NCBI RefSeq assembly: GCF_914271485.1
Contig: NZ_CAJZAG010000004.1
Coordinates: 248,001 to 312,000 of the forward strand
Origin: Cupriavidus pampae
Lineage (GTDB): Bacteria > Pseudomonadota > Gammaproteobacteria > Burkholderiales > Burkholderiaceae
Length of the DNA: 64,000 nt
Reading direction: 5' to 3'
This document shows positions 18,393 to 27,800 of the stretch, piece by piece. The notes under the pieces are model-generated. The model was not told the DNA's origin. It ran no database searches and saw nothing but the letters and a program-made list of their open reading frames with translations. Position 1 is the stretch's first letter, and each line of letters opens with the position of its first letter. Made by a program: the position numbers and the translations under genes.

Positions 18393-18665
18393 TCAGCGCA
18401 TGACCGCATGCGTGCGGTCGGGCGTGCCGCGCGTCCATTCCTGCGAGATATCGGGCACCACCTCGCATTCGCCACGTACGATATTCTCGATCGTGGCGCA
18501 GATGCCCTCGGTGCCGCGCGGACCCACGCAGACCAGGCCGCGCGGGTACTCGGCATGGGCGGGGATCGCGTAGACGTGCATCCCTTCGCGATACAGCGGA
18601 TGCATAACCAGCCGCTCGTTCAGGAGTTCGACAAAGCGGCGGGGGCTGACAGTCTGCTTGTCCAT
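18393..18665 (-). CDS. Conserved small protein of unknown function
   Basis: This is a 90-residue soluble protein starting MDKQTVSPRRF, with an RGLVCVGPRGTEGICATIENI segment that looks like a compact beta-alpha fold. No recognised domain or metal motif is visible. A GGAGA ribosome site lies 6 bases before the ATG at 18665, which decides this start over a longer frame. It lies 102 bp upstream of the ferritin-like gene on the same strand. Confidence 0.6.
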   Translation of the reverse strand: MDKQTVSPRRFVELLNERLVMHPLYREGMHVYAIPAHAEYPRGLVCVGPRGTEGICATIENIVRGECEVVPDISQEWTRGTPDRTHAVMR

Positions 18666-18809
18666 CGCTTTCTCCGAAAACGCCCCCACTCGCTCGCGGC
18701 AGCGAGGCGCGTGGAGGAGGAGGGGGAAGGGAGTAAACAGCCTAGGCCAATCCGTGCGAAGCGGCAAAAGCCGTGCAATCGTTTGAAACTGGCTGGAGAG
18801 CGGCCTCAG

Positions 18810-19094
18810 TCAGTGATGCCGCGAACTTGGGCTGGTATGGCCACCCGCGGTGCGTGGCAAGTCCAGCATGCCGTTGCCGCAGGCCCAGCAGGCCGCTTCG
18901 GCTTCCGCCATCGACGCGTAATGCATCGAGGACTCGATGGTGCTGTCGCAATCGGCACCGCCACAATGCTCCTCGACGACAATGCGCCAGGAATAACGTC
19001 CCGGCGGATCTTCCATCACATGCATGACGAGCGTGCGACGCTTGTCGCTGAGCATCGTCGGGGCAGTGGGGGTGATATGGGGTTGCAGGGCCAT
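18810..19094 (-). CDS. Small Cys-containing protein of unknown function
   Basis: This 94-residue product starts MALQPHITPT after a GGGAG ribosome site. It contains four cysteines in two pairs (GGADC and CWACGNG), with WRIVVEEHCG in between, which suggests a small metal-binding or disulfide-bonded beta protein. No signal peptide is present. The end is Ser/His-rich. The much longer open frame on this strand beyond 19094 is antisense to the epimerase gene and is not coding. Confidence 0.6.
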   Translation of the reverse strand: MALQPHITPTAPTMLSDKRRTLVMHVMEDPPGRYSWRIVVEEHCGGADCDSTIESSMHYASMAEAEAACWACGNGMLDLPRTAGGHTSPSSRHH

Positions 19095-19213
19095 GATGCG
19101 CTCCCGTGCCGCGAACCCCGGCGGGGCCGTCGGACTTTTACCATAGCACCGCTGTGCAGCAATGCCAGTTACCGATACTGCAATCTGGCGTAACCGCCCG
19201 GTGCCATGCTGCT

Positions 19214-19278
19214 GGCGGCATATCCCACCGTGCAGGCGGCATAATCCCATTCCGTTGGCGGCACATTTCCAGTATTGT
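19214..19278. repeat. Three 21-22-bp direct repeats upstream of the epimerase gene
   Basis: GGCGGCA begins at 19214, 19235 and 19257, each time followed by a variant of TA-ATCCCA. The spacing of 21 and 22 bp is two helical turns, as expected for a regulator binding the same face. The block ends about 35 bp before the ATG at 19305. Confidence 0.5.
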
Positions 19279-19304
19279 TGCCGCTCTTTACCTGACCCGA
19301 CTTC

Positions 19305-20438
19305 ATGTCCGTACCGTCCTCCCTCGTCCGCGCGATCGACGCGCTCGTTGTCCACTACGACACCACCGTGCTGCCGGCGTGGACCGGCGCCGGCTGGGAC
19401 GCCGCGCGGCAACTTGCGCACGAGGCACTCGACGGGGCCAGTGGACAGCCCCGACCGGACCAGCGTTTTCGTGCGATGGCGTGCGCGCGCCAGTTGTTTG
19501 TGTTCGCACGGGCGGGCCAGTTGACGCATGCCGGCGCGTTGTTTGCGTCGCTGCGGCGCTATTTCGGCGGCAGCGGCGAGGACAGTCAGGACAATGGCGC
19601 ATGGCTCTATAGCGTCGGCCCCGACGGCACGCCGCTCGACGCCACGCGCGATCTTTATACCCATGCCTTTGTGATCTTCGCGGCCGCGCATTACTACCGC
19701 GCGTCGTCGGATGCTCAAGCGCTCGCACTGCTGCGCCGTACCGTGGCTGTGGTGGAAGAGCGCTTTGCCAACGGCCTGGGGCTCTATCATGCGGCGCTCA
19801 CTGCTGATTTCGGCGACAGCGGCGCGGGCGTGCTGCAGAACCCGATCATGCATCTGACCGAGGCCTACCTCGCGGCGCTGGAAGCCACCGGCGACGCATG
19901 GTTCGAGACGCGGCTGCGCGTGCTGGCGCGCGCGGTGCATGTGACGTTTGTCGATCCGCTCAATGGATGCATCGCCGAATTGCCGCAGGGCACGGTCGGC
20001 AACCGCATCGAGCCCGGTCATCAGTTCGAGTGGTATTCGCTGGTCGCCATGGCGCCGCAGGTTTTCGCGGACTCGCCGCTGCCGGAGACGCTCGAACAGG
20101 CGTTCGCGTTCGCGCGCACGCACGGCCTCGGCGATGCCGACACGCTTGGGGTGTGCGCGGCGCTCGACGGGGCAGGGCGGCAGATCGATACCACGCAGCG
20201 CATCTGGGCGCAGACAGAATTTGCGCGCGCGCTGGGCCTGCGCGGCACGATCGGCGGCGATGCCAGCGCTTTGGCGCAGCTAGAAGCCTGGATCGCCAGT
20301 TTTCGCATCCGTTTCCTGCATCCGCGCGGCTGGCATGAAGTGCTGGCGGCCGATGGCAGCGTACTGCGCGCCGAGATGCCGTCCACCACGCCGTATCACC
20401 TGCTCACTGCCTACGAGGCGCTGCGGTCGTGGCGCTGA
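19305..20438 (+). CDS. N-acylglucosamine 2-epimerase/mannose isomerase family protein
   Basis: The 377-residue protein has the (alpha/alpha)6-barrel sequence pattern of the AGE superfamily. This includes the catalytic-region segments QNPIMHLTEAYLAAL (about residue 180) and EPGHQFEWYSLV (about residue 236), plus a GWHEVLAADGS segment near the end. Family members isomerise mannose and fructose or epimerise N-acylglucosamine. The closest bacterial analogues are sugar isomerases, so a free-sugar substrate is likely. Length is normal. It ends just before a convergent lysR gene. Confidence 0.85.
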   Translation: MSVPSSLVRAIDALVVHYDTTVLPAWTGAGWDAARQLAHEALDGASGQPRPDQRFRAMACARQLFVFARAGQLTHAGALFASLRRYFGGSGEDSQDNGAWLYSVGPDGTPLDATRDLYTHAFVIFAAAHYYRASSDAQALALLRRTVAVVEERFANGLGLYHAALTADFGDSGAGVLQNPIMHLTEAYLAALEATGDAWFETRLRVLARAVHVTFVDPLNGCIAELPQGTVGNRIEPGHQFEWYSLVAMAPQVFADSPLPETLEQAFAFARTHGLGDADTLGVCAALDGAGRQIDTTQRIWAQTEFARALGLRGTIGGDASALAQLEAWIASFRIRFLHPRGWHEVLAADGSVLRAEMPSTTPYHLLTAYEALRSWR

Positions 20439-20468
20439 AGGTTGCGCTGAGCGTTGAACAAGCGCGGC

Positions 20469-21326
20469 TCAGTCTTCGCGGGATGCGCGCAGGTCGCTCT
20501 TCTGCAGCAGGCGCAGCAGCGTTTCCGCGGGCTTGCTGAGCCGGCGCGCCGACAGCGACACGAATTCCACATCGGGCAGGGCCGGCAACTCCGCGTGATT
20601 CACGGGCGGCACAAGGCCGCGGCCGGACAGGTTCTGGGCGCGCACGGTCACGCCCAGCCCGCCGCGCGCGGCGGCGATGCAACCCGAATGGCTACTGCTC
20701 GAACAGACGATATGCCAGCGCCAGCCACTCTTGGCGAGCGCGTCGAGCACCACCGAGCGCGTCACGCTCGGTTCGTGCACGAGGATCAGCGGCAGCGGCT
20801 GCCGCACGTCGATCACGGTGCCGGGCCGCGCGAGCCAGCCCAGCTGCCCGCGAAACAGCGGCACACCGCGCCGGTCGCCCTCGCGCCGCTTGCCCACCAT
20901 CAGGTCGAGCGAGCCCGCATCCATCAACTCGTAAAGGCGGCCGGTCATACCGATCGTGATCTCGAATTCGACGTCGGGATGCGCATCGCGAAACGCCGCC
21001 AGTACATTCGGCAGCGGCCCCTGCGCCAGGTCTTCCGATGTGCCGAGCCGCACGCGCCCCTGCAGGCGTGGCGCGCTGAACTGGCTTTCCGCGCGTGCGA
21101 TGGACTCGAGAATCAGGCGCGCATGCACCAGCAGCGCCTCCCCATCGGGCGTCAGCGCCAGCGAATGGGTGTCGCGCACGAACAGGCGGCGACCCACGCT
21201 CTGCTCGAGGCGGCGGATATGGTCGCTGACCGACGACTGGGACAGCCCGAGCTGGCGGCCCGCGTCGGTAAAGCTGCGCGCCGTGGCGACGGTGGAAAAG
21301 GTCTGGATCCAGACGGGATTGAGCAT
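20469..21326 (-). CDS. LysR-family regulator next to an MFS exporter
   Basis: The 285-residue product begins MLNPVWIQTF and has the winged-helix motif of LysR proteins (FTDAGRQLGLSQSSVSDHIRRLE, about residues 22-44), followed by the effector-binding domain. It is divergent from the MFS transporter gene, the usual arrangement for control of the neighbouring gene with shared promoter DNA between 21327 and 21431. The inner ATG at 21326 is chosen because LysR proteins usually start a few residues before this motif. Confidence 0.88.
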   Translation of the reverse strand: MLNPVWIQTFSTVATARSFTDAGRQLGLSQSSVSDHIRRLEQSVGRRLFVRDTHSLALTPDGEALLVHARLILESIARAESQFSAPRLQGRVRLGTSEDLAQGPLPNVLAAFRDAHPDVEFEITIGMTGRLYELMDAGSLDLMVGKRREGDRRGVPLFRGQLGWLARPGTVIDVRQPLPLILVHEPSVTRSVVLDALAKSGWRWHIVCSSSSHSGCIAAARGGLGVTVRAQNLSGRGLVPPVNHAELPALPDVEFVSLSARRLSKPAETLLRLLQKSDLRASRED

Positions 21327-21431
21327 GGCCGCATTGTCATCGGCGTTTCCGATTGCAGTCAATAGCTCCAGAGGGGTTCCCGATAGGCGATGAGATCGTT
21401 AACATTTCAGCATTCGCTACAAAACCGTGCA

Positions 21432-22865
21432 ATGACTGCCGCTTCATCCCCCACCGCCGCCGGTCGCGCAGACGCTTCGCAGAAAGCCATGCTCTGGATC
21501 GTGTTCGCGGGCTTCTTCATGCAAGCCCTGGACACGACGATCCTCAATACCGCGCTCCCGTCGATCGCCCACAGCCTCAACGAGAAGCCGCTCGCGCTGC
21601 AGCCGGTCATCGTCGCCTATACACTGACGATGGCCATGTTGACACCGGCCTCCGGCTGGCTGGCGGACCGCTTCGGTACGCGTCGCGTGTACTTCACGGC
21701 AATCCTGATTTTCGTGCTGGGGTCGGTGTTCTGCGCTACCGCGCACACGCTGACCGAACTGACCATTGCACGTGTGCTGCAGGGTATCGGTGGCTCGATG
21801 CTGTTGCCGATCGGCCGGCTCGCGGTGCTGCGCAATGTACCCAGCGAGCAATACATCGCGGCGCTCGCGTTCGTGTCGGTGGCGGGGCAGGTCGGGCCGA
21901 TCTTCGGGCCGGTGCTCGGCGGCTGGCTCGTGGAGAGCGCGTCGTGGCACTGGATCTTCCTGATCAACGTGCCGGTGGGCCTGATTGGCTTGCTCGCGGT
22001 ACGCCGCTACCTGCCGGCCGGCGAGTCCGGTGTGGCGCCGCCATTCGACTGGCTCGGCTGCGGGCTGCTCTCGCTGTGTATGGTGTCGTTCTCGCTCGCG
22101 CTGGATGCCTCGCATGGCACCGGCGGTCCGGCGCTGGGCATCGCGCTGGCGGCGCTCAGCGTCGTGTCCGCGCTGCTCTATATTCCGCACGCCCGGCGCC
22201 ATCGCACGCCGCTATTCCGTCTGGCCCTGTTCCGCGAGCCAAACTTCACCACCGGGCTGATCGGCAATCTCGTGGCGCGCATCGGCTCGGGCGCGGTGCC
22301 GTTCCTGCTGCCGCTGCTGATGCAGCTGCAACTCGGCTACACGCCGTTCCATTCGGGGTTGATGCTGCTGCCGGTGGCGCTGACGGGCGCGGTGGCCAAG
22401 CGCTGGATCGTGCCGCTGGTCAACCGCTTCGGCTATGGCAATTTCCTCGTGGTCAACACGCTGATCGTCGGCGGTTCCATTGCGTCGTTTGCGGCCATGT
22501 CGCCTGGCTGGCCGCTCGCGCTGTCGATCTTGCAACTGGGGATTTTCGGTGCGTCGAACTCGATGCAGTTCGCGGCGATGAACAGCGTGACGCTGAAGAA
22601 CCTGTCGCGCGAGGATGCGGGCAGTGGCAATAGCCTGTTCTCGATGGTGCAGATGCTGGCCATCGGCCTCGGCGTGACGATCGGCGGCACGCTCGTCAGC
22701 CTGTTCTCGGTCAAGCTTGGGGTGGCTGCGCCGGCCTATCGGCTCGCGTTCGTCAGCGTGGGCCTCATCACGATGCTCTCCGCGCTGGTGTTTCGCCGGC
22801 TCGATATCGCCGAACTGACGCGGCCGCGCCGCGCGGCGCCGGCTGCTGACCCGGCGGCGCGCTGA
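21432..22865 (+). CDS. DHA2-family MFS multidrug exporter, MdtD-like
   Basis: The product (477 residues) has about 14 hydrophobic helices and the DHA2 landmarks LDTTILNTALPSIA (motif D1), GWLADRFGTRRVY (motif A), RVLQGIGGSMLLPIGRL (motif B) and GQVGPIFGPVLGGWL (motif C). The pattern is closest to MdtD/YegB-type exporters. Substrate cannot be read from sequence. An in-frame ATG at 21390 would add 14 residues; neither start has a strong ribosome site. The divergent LysR gene is the likely regulator. Confidence 0.88.
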   Translation: MTAASSPTAAGRADASQKAMLWIVFAGFFMQALDTTILNTALPSIAHSLNEKPLALQPVIVAYTLTMAMLTPASGWLADRFGTRRVYFTAILIFVLGSVFCATAHTLTELTIARVLQGIGGSMLLPIGRLAVLRNVPSEQYIAALAFVSVAGQVGPIFGPVLGGWLVESASWHWIFLINVPVGLIGLLAVRRYLPAGESGVAPPFDWLGCGLLSLCMVSFSLALDASHGTGGPALGIALAALSVVSALLYIPHARRHRTPLFRLALFREPNFTTGLIGNLVARIGSGAVPFLLPLLMQLQLGYTPFHSGLMLLPVALTGAVAKRWIVPLVNRFGYGNFLVVNTLIVGGSIASFAAMSPGWPLALSILQLGIFGASNSMQFAAMNSVTLKNLSREDAGSGNSLFSMVQMLAIGLGVTIGGTLVSLFSVKLGVAAPAYRLAFVSVGLITMLSALVFRRLDIAELTRPRRAAPAADPAAR

Positions 22866-22875
22866 GTCCCGCTGA

Positions 22876-23247
22876 TCACTCTTCCACGCCGTTCTCGCGC
22901 AACAGGCGTTCGCATTCGTCCAGCATGTCGTGGGCGAATGCGGACTGGTAGTTCGGATCCAGCGCTTCCATCATCTCGTGTGCCGCGTACAGGCCTGCTT
23001 CGCGCGACAGCGTCTCCGCGAGCTGACGTGCCAGCTGGTCGCTGAGTTCCGACAACAGCCGCCGTTCCGCCAGCGCCAGTTGCAGCTTCGAGCGCGACAG
23101 CCACATGCCTGCCAGCGTTGCGCCCTGCGCATCCGTCATCCAGCTGCGATGCTCGTAATAGGCCGACAGCCGCTCCGCGGCGAGCGCGAACACGAGCGCC
23201 TTGCGTGTGTTGAAGTCGATGCGCGCGGGTGGGGTTTGCGGAATCAT
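22876..23247 (-). CDS. Helical protein of unknown function, coupled to the esterase
   Basis: This 123-residue, mostly alpha-helical protein is rich in Ala, Leu and Glu (for example KLQLALAERRLLSELSDQLARQL), with no signal peptide or membrane segment. The ATG at 23247 overlaps the TGA of the upstream esterase gene as ATGA, which sets the start and indicates a two-gene operon. No family function is recognised. Confidence 0.65.
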   Translation of the reverse strand: MIPQTPPARIDFNTRKALVFALAAERLSAYYEHRSWMTDAQGATLAGMWLSRSKLQLALAERRLLSELSDQLARQLAETLSREAGLYAAHEMMEALDPNYQSAFAHDMLDECERLLRENGVEE

Positions 23248-23930
23248 GCGAACGGTGTGGGCAACTGAGCGCGCAGCCACGCGCCGATGTCGGCGATTTC
23301 CTCGAGGCACACCGAATGCGGCATCGGGTACGTGTGCCATTGCGGCGCGTGACCGCGCGCGCGCACGAAGTCGCGGGCCTGCTCGCCGAGTGCAAGCGGT
23401 ACGACATCGTCACCGGTGCCGTGCGCCGCGAAGATCGGCGTGTCCGCGTTGGCAGGGGTGGCCTCGGCCGTGACGAGAGCGGGTGCGGGAATATAGGTCG
23501 ACAGCGCGATGATGCCGGCGAGGCGCTCGGGGTGCGTAAGGCCTGCCGTGTAGGCGATGGCGCCGCCTTGCGAGAAGCCGGCCAGCACGATGCGCTCGCT
23601 TGGCACGCCGCGCGCGTTCTCGCGCGCGATCAGGGCGCGGATGGCGTCGCGCGACACGCGAATGCCGGCTTCGTCGCCACGGCGGCCCACTTCATCGAAC
23701 GAGAGGATGTCGTACCAGGCGGGCATCACGTAGCCGCCGTTTGCGGTCACGGGCATGGCGGGGGCGTGCGGGAAGATAAAGCGGATCGCGGGCGCGTCGT
23801 CGAGGCCCAGTTCCGGCACGACCGGCACGAAGTCGCTGCCGTCGGCGCCAAGGCCATGCATCCAGATGACGGAGTACGCCGGATTTGGCGCGGTTTCTAA
23901 TTCGATTGCGGGCAGCAGCGCGGCGGTCAT
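23244..23930 (-). CDS. Carboxylesterase/phospholipase-type alpha/beta hydrolase
   Basis: The product (228 residues) belongs to the Abhydrolase_2/acyl-protein-thioesterase-like esterases. It shows WMHGLGADGSDF (oxyanion region), nucleophile elbow GFSQGG, the acid in AAHGTGDDVVPL and catalytic His in PMPHSVC. Such enzymes hydrolyse short-chain esters or lysophospholipids. The ATG at 23930 gives the family-typical start TAALLP; in-frame ATGs at 23960 and 24014 are alternatives. It is translationally coupled to the helical protein downstream. Confidence 0.88.
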   Translation of the reverse strand: MTAALLPAIELETAPNPAYSVIWMHGLGADGSDFVPVVPELGLDDAPAIRFIFPHAPAMPVTANGGYVMPAWYDILSFDEVGRRGDEAGIRVSRDAIRALIARENARGVPSERIVLAGFSQGGAIAYTAGLTHPERLAGIIALSTYIPAPALVTAEATPANADTPIFAAHGTGDDVVPLALGEQARDFVRARGHAPQWHTYPMPHSVCLEEIADIGAWLRAQLPTPFA

Positions 23931-24076
23931 GAGGCTGGTTCCAAGGTTTGGGGTACGCATGGCGTCCCGACACCGGAACCGGGCCGCGCCTGCGCACGGC
24001 CGCGAGTATCGCACAGGCTCATCACGCGAGCCGGCGTGACCGGCCCGGGACTGCGCGCTTGCGTGTTCGATTTACT

Positions 24077-24409
24077 TCAGGCGGCGGACGGCACGATCGG
24101 TACTGTGGTCAGCCCGGGCGCCACGCGTGTGGGCTGCGTGACCTGCGGTACCTGCGGCAGCTCCGTGCGTTCGTCTCGGCGTTCGTCGGATGCCATCGCG
24201 GTGGCGCGGCGCCGGTCGGCGACGCCTTCAACACCGCTCGTGCCGACCTCTTCGAGGAACGAGATCATGTTGCGGTAGTAATCCACCTGCATCTGCGCTT
24301 CCAGCAGGCGGCGTTCTGCCTGAAAAAGCGTCAGCCGCATGTCTTGCAGTTCCTTTTCAGCGATCTTCTCGGGCGTCGGTGGACTGAACAAGTTTGCAAG
24401 AGAACGCAT
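24077..24409 (-). CDS. Small coiled-coil protein of unknown function
   Basis: This 110-residue product opens with LANLFSPPTPEKIAEKELQDMRLTLF, and its first half (residues 10-60) is a strongly predicted helix with heptad-like Leu/Glu spacing. It contains a YYRNMISFLEE segment, and its last 40 residues are Pro/Thr/Val-rich and likely disordered. A TGGAGG ribosome site lies 9 bases before the ATG. It has no recognised domain. Confidence 0.6.
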   Translation of the reverse strand: MRSLANLFSPPTPEKIAEKELQDMRLTLFQAERRLLEAQMQVDYYRNMISFLEEVGTSGVEGVADRRRATAMASDERRDERTELPQVPQVTQPTRVAPGLTTVPIVPSAA

Positions 24410-24886
24410 GGCAGTGACCTCCAGGTGACGACTTCTACAGTTAATGCAAATGCCTTGCCATGAGCATCAATATAGTCGATGGAACGGGAGGTACACGATG
24501 GGTCACCATGAGACATGTGGGCTCGCCCACTAGAACGATTGCCGCTCTCCGGGTGGAGGTGTAGATTGTCCGCCGGTCCGGGGGCACGCCAATCGAAGTG
24601 CCTTGCCTTGCACGAAGGATCGATCACTTCTGCATGCGATTGTCATTTTTACTTCCGTGCAGAGGGTGCAGTTGTCATGTGCGCACGTTTGACACACTGC
24701 GGCATGACGACGAGGCGCGTTAACCCGGCTGCGCAAAAAACAACAAGTCTTGCGACGTTGCAACGACCGTTTAAAGGGGCCTCACCCCGCGCGCGTAGGG
24801 TGAGCGATGGCGTCGGGTGTGTGCCGAGTCGTCAAGGGTAGAATGCTGCGCTTGCCTGTCCGCCCCCTCGCGCGCTCCCACGCCCT
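24410..24886. other. Upstream region of the exported CobN gene, no gene seen
   Basis: This 477-bp stretch separates a minus-strand gene from the chelatase region. I looked for a cobalamin riboswitch and saw no B12-box-like sequence or its conserved core. A 10-bp palindrome, CGTTGCAACG, lies at 24756-24765. A 7-bp stem (CTCACCC with GGGTGAG) lies at 24781-24804, about 85 bp before the start. Both are possible regulatory sites and neither matches a metal-regulator box I recognise. Confidence 0.4.
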
Positions 24887-27800
24887 ATGTCCGTCTTTCG
24901 TCTTGTCCGTACCGGCATGCACACTGCCATCTGGCTGCTGCTTGCGTGCCTGCTGCTGACCATGGGGCGTGCGGCGGATGCCGCGCCGGTGCGCATTCTC
25001 GTCATCACGCCGAATACCCATCTGCTGCCCGCCGCGCAAGCTGCGTTCCGTGCCACGCTGGCTCGCGGCGACGAGGTGGCGGAGATCGACTTCTCGGCGA
25101 CGCCGCCCGATGCCGCGCGTATCGCGCGCGCCGATGTGATTCAGACCTGGTACCTGCCTGCGGCGATGCAGCGCACGCTCGCGCCGGCGATGCGGGCCGC
25201 GCACGCACGGGGGGCATTGTTGCTGGCCACACCCACGCCAGATGCCGAGGCGGCGTGGGGCGTGTCGCTCGATGCCGCGCGCAACGAGGCCGCGCGACAG
25301 TATTGGGAAGCGGGTGGCACCGACAACCTTGCGGCGTTTTTTGCGTATGCGGCGGCGCAGCGTGGCGCGGCGATCGCGGTGCCGGCGGTGCGCCCCGCGC
25401 CAGTCGCGGGCATTTACCATCCGCGCGCGGCGCAACCGTTCGATGGTTTGCCGGCGTATCTGCAGTGGTATCGCAGCCGTGATGGGGGTGGCATGTCGGC
25501 GCAGGCACCGCTGGTGGGTCTCGCGTTTTATGCCACGAGTTATCGCCAGCGCGATCTTGCGCATATCGATGCGCTGGTGGCGGCGCTTGAGCGGCAGGGG
25601 ATTGGTGTGGTGCCGGTGTTCGGCTGGCCGTTGTCGAGTCTGGATGCATATCTGACGACTGATGGCAGCGCGGCGGATGCATCGGCTGCGCCGATCTCGC
25701 TGCTGCTGTCGCTGAACCTCACGATTCCGCGCGCGCAGGACAAGGACTGGCTGGCGGCGCATCGTATTCGCGTGATCAACCTGATTGCCACGCGTGACAG
25801 CCGGGCGACGTGGGCCGGCGATGTGCGCGGCATCGCGGGCGATCGCGTGCCGCTGCTGCTGACCGCGCCTGAGCGTAGCGGTGCCACCGAGCCCATGCTG
25901 TTCGCGACGCAGGAAGACGTGGATGGCGCGCGCGCCAGCAGCGCGGTGCCCGAGCGCGTGGACGCGATCGTCGCGCGCGTGCGGCAGTGGCTTGCGCTGC
26001 GCGGCAAGCCTGCCGCCGAGCGGCACGTGGCAGTGCTCTATTACAACAACCCGCCTGGGCGCGGCAATATCGGTGCGAGCTATCTGGCGACGCTGCCGTC
26101 GCTGACGGCGATGCTCGAACGATTGCGCACAGCGGGTTACCGCACCGGGGCGACGTTGCCCGACACCGCCACGTTGACGCGGCTGCTCGAGGCCAATGGC
26201 CGCAACGTCGAGACCTGGTCGCCCGGCGAGCTCGAGACAATGGTCCGCGCGGGCCACGTGACGCTGCTGCCTGTGTCGCAATACCGCAAGTGGTTCGACG
26301 AACTGCCGCCCGCGTTCCGCGCAGCGGTGACGCGCGCATGGGGGCCACCCGAAGGCAATCCGTTGATGCTGGTGCGTGCGGATATCGCTGGAGTGTCCGG
26401 CGAACCTGCGTTCGTGATTCCGGGCCTGCGTTTTGGCAATGTGTTCGTCGGCCCGCAGCCGCTGCGCACGACGTTTGCACGCGCGCAGGACACTTCGCAC
26501 GATCTGCTCACGCCGCCGCCGCATTCCTATATCGCGGCGTATCTGTGGTATCGCCACGCGTTCGGCGCCGATGCCGTCGTGCATGTGGGGCGCCATGGCA
26601 CGCTCGAATGGCTGCCCGGAAAACAGGTAGCGCTGGCTGGCGACGACAGTGCGGAAGTGCTGCTCGGTGGCCTGCCGAATGCGTACGTCTATATTCAGGA
26701 CGGCGGTGGCGAGGCGATTCAGGCCAAGCGCCGCAGTGCGGCGGTGCTCGTCAGCCATCTGTCACCACTGCTTGCCGACGCGGGCCAGCCGCCGGCGCTG
26801 GCGCGGCTCGATGCGGCCATCGAGCAGGAGGAGGCCACGCGCGACGCGTCGCCGGAACTCGCGCGCCGCTACCGCGCGGAAGCGCTCGCGCAGATCCGCG
26901 AACTGGGGCTCGACCGCCAGCTTGGGCTTGATGCCTCGGCGCCATGGGAGGCGATTGAGCCGACCATTCACGCGTTTCTCCACCGCGTGGAGGCGGAGCC
27001 GGTGCCGCTCGGTATTCACGCGCTGGGCGCGATGCCGCCCGTGGCCGAACAGCAGGACGCACTGGCAACGATGCTGGTGGGCCGGCTGCGGCAGGAGACG
27101 GTACGCGCGCTCGGGACGGCACGCCTGCGCGAATGGGCGGCCGATATGGTTGCCGCGCGCGAGCCGTCGCTCGACGGCGTGCCCGCCGTGCAGGTGGAGT
27201 CCGCGCGCGCGGCGATTGCGACGGGCCGCGCTTGGCTGACCGACCTGCGCGCGTCCCCCGCGCGCGAGCTCGACGGCCTTGTCACCGTGCTCGATGGCAA
27301 CTACCTGCCCAGCGGTCCGCTCGGCGACCCCGTGCGTACGCCCGACTCCCTGCCCACTGGCCGCAACCTGCACGCCTTCGACGGCGCACTGATGCCCACG
27401 CGCGCCGCGTGGGAGCTCGGCAAGTCCATGGCCGCGCAGACCCTCGAGCGCTATCGACAGGAGCACGGCGCGGCGCCGGAAGCCGTATCGATGGTGCTCT
27501 GGTACGGCGAGACCGAGCGGCATCAGGGCGCGATGGAAGCCGAAGCGCTGTATCTCATGGGCGTCATGCCCGTATGGAACGCCCGCGGCGCGGTGGAGGA
27601 TGTGCGGCTGATCCCCGACGCGGAGCTTGGCCGCCCGCGTGTGAACGTGGTGCTGACGATCTCGGGCATCTACCGCGATGGTTTCGGCGACAAGGTGGCG
27701 CTACTCGACAAGGCGGCGCGCCTTGCGGCCGCGGCGGGCGACAACGCGCTCAGTCGGCACGATCGCGCGGTGGCAGCCGCGCTGGTCGCGCGCGGCACGG

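Noticed and set aside
24331..24627. Small minus-strand frame upstream of the coiled-coil gene
   Set aside because: It overlaps the real gene, and the ribosome site in this region serves the ATG at 24409.
24410..24886. Cobalamin riboswitch before the chelatase genes
   Set aside because: No B12-box or conserved core could be found here or before cobW (30891-31024).
24782..26758. Very long open frame antisense to the exported CobN gene
   Set aside because: High GC leaves antisense frames open. The translation is Arg/His-rich, has no domain, and opposes a clear CobN protein.
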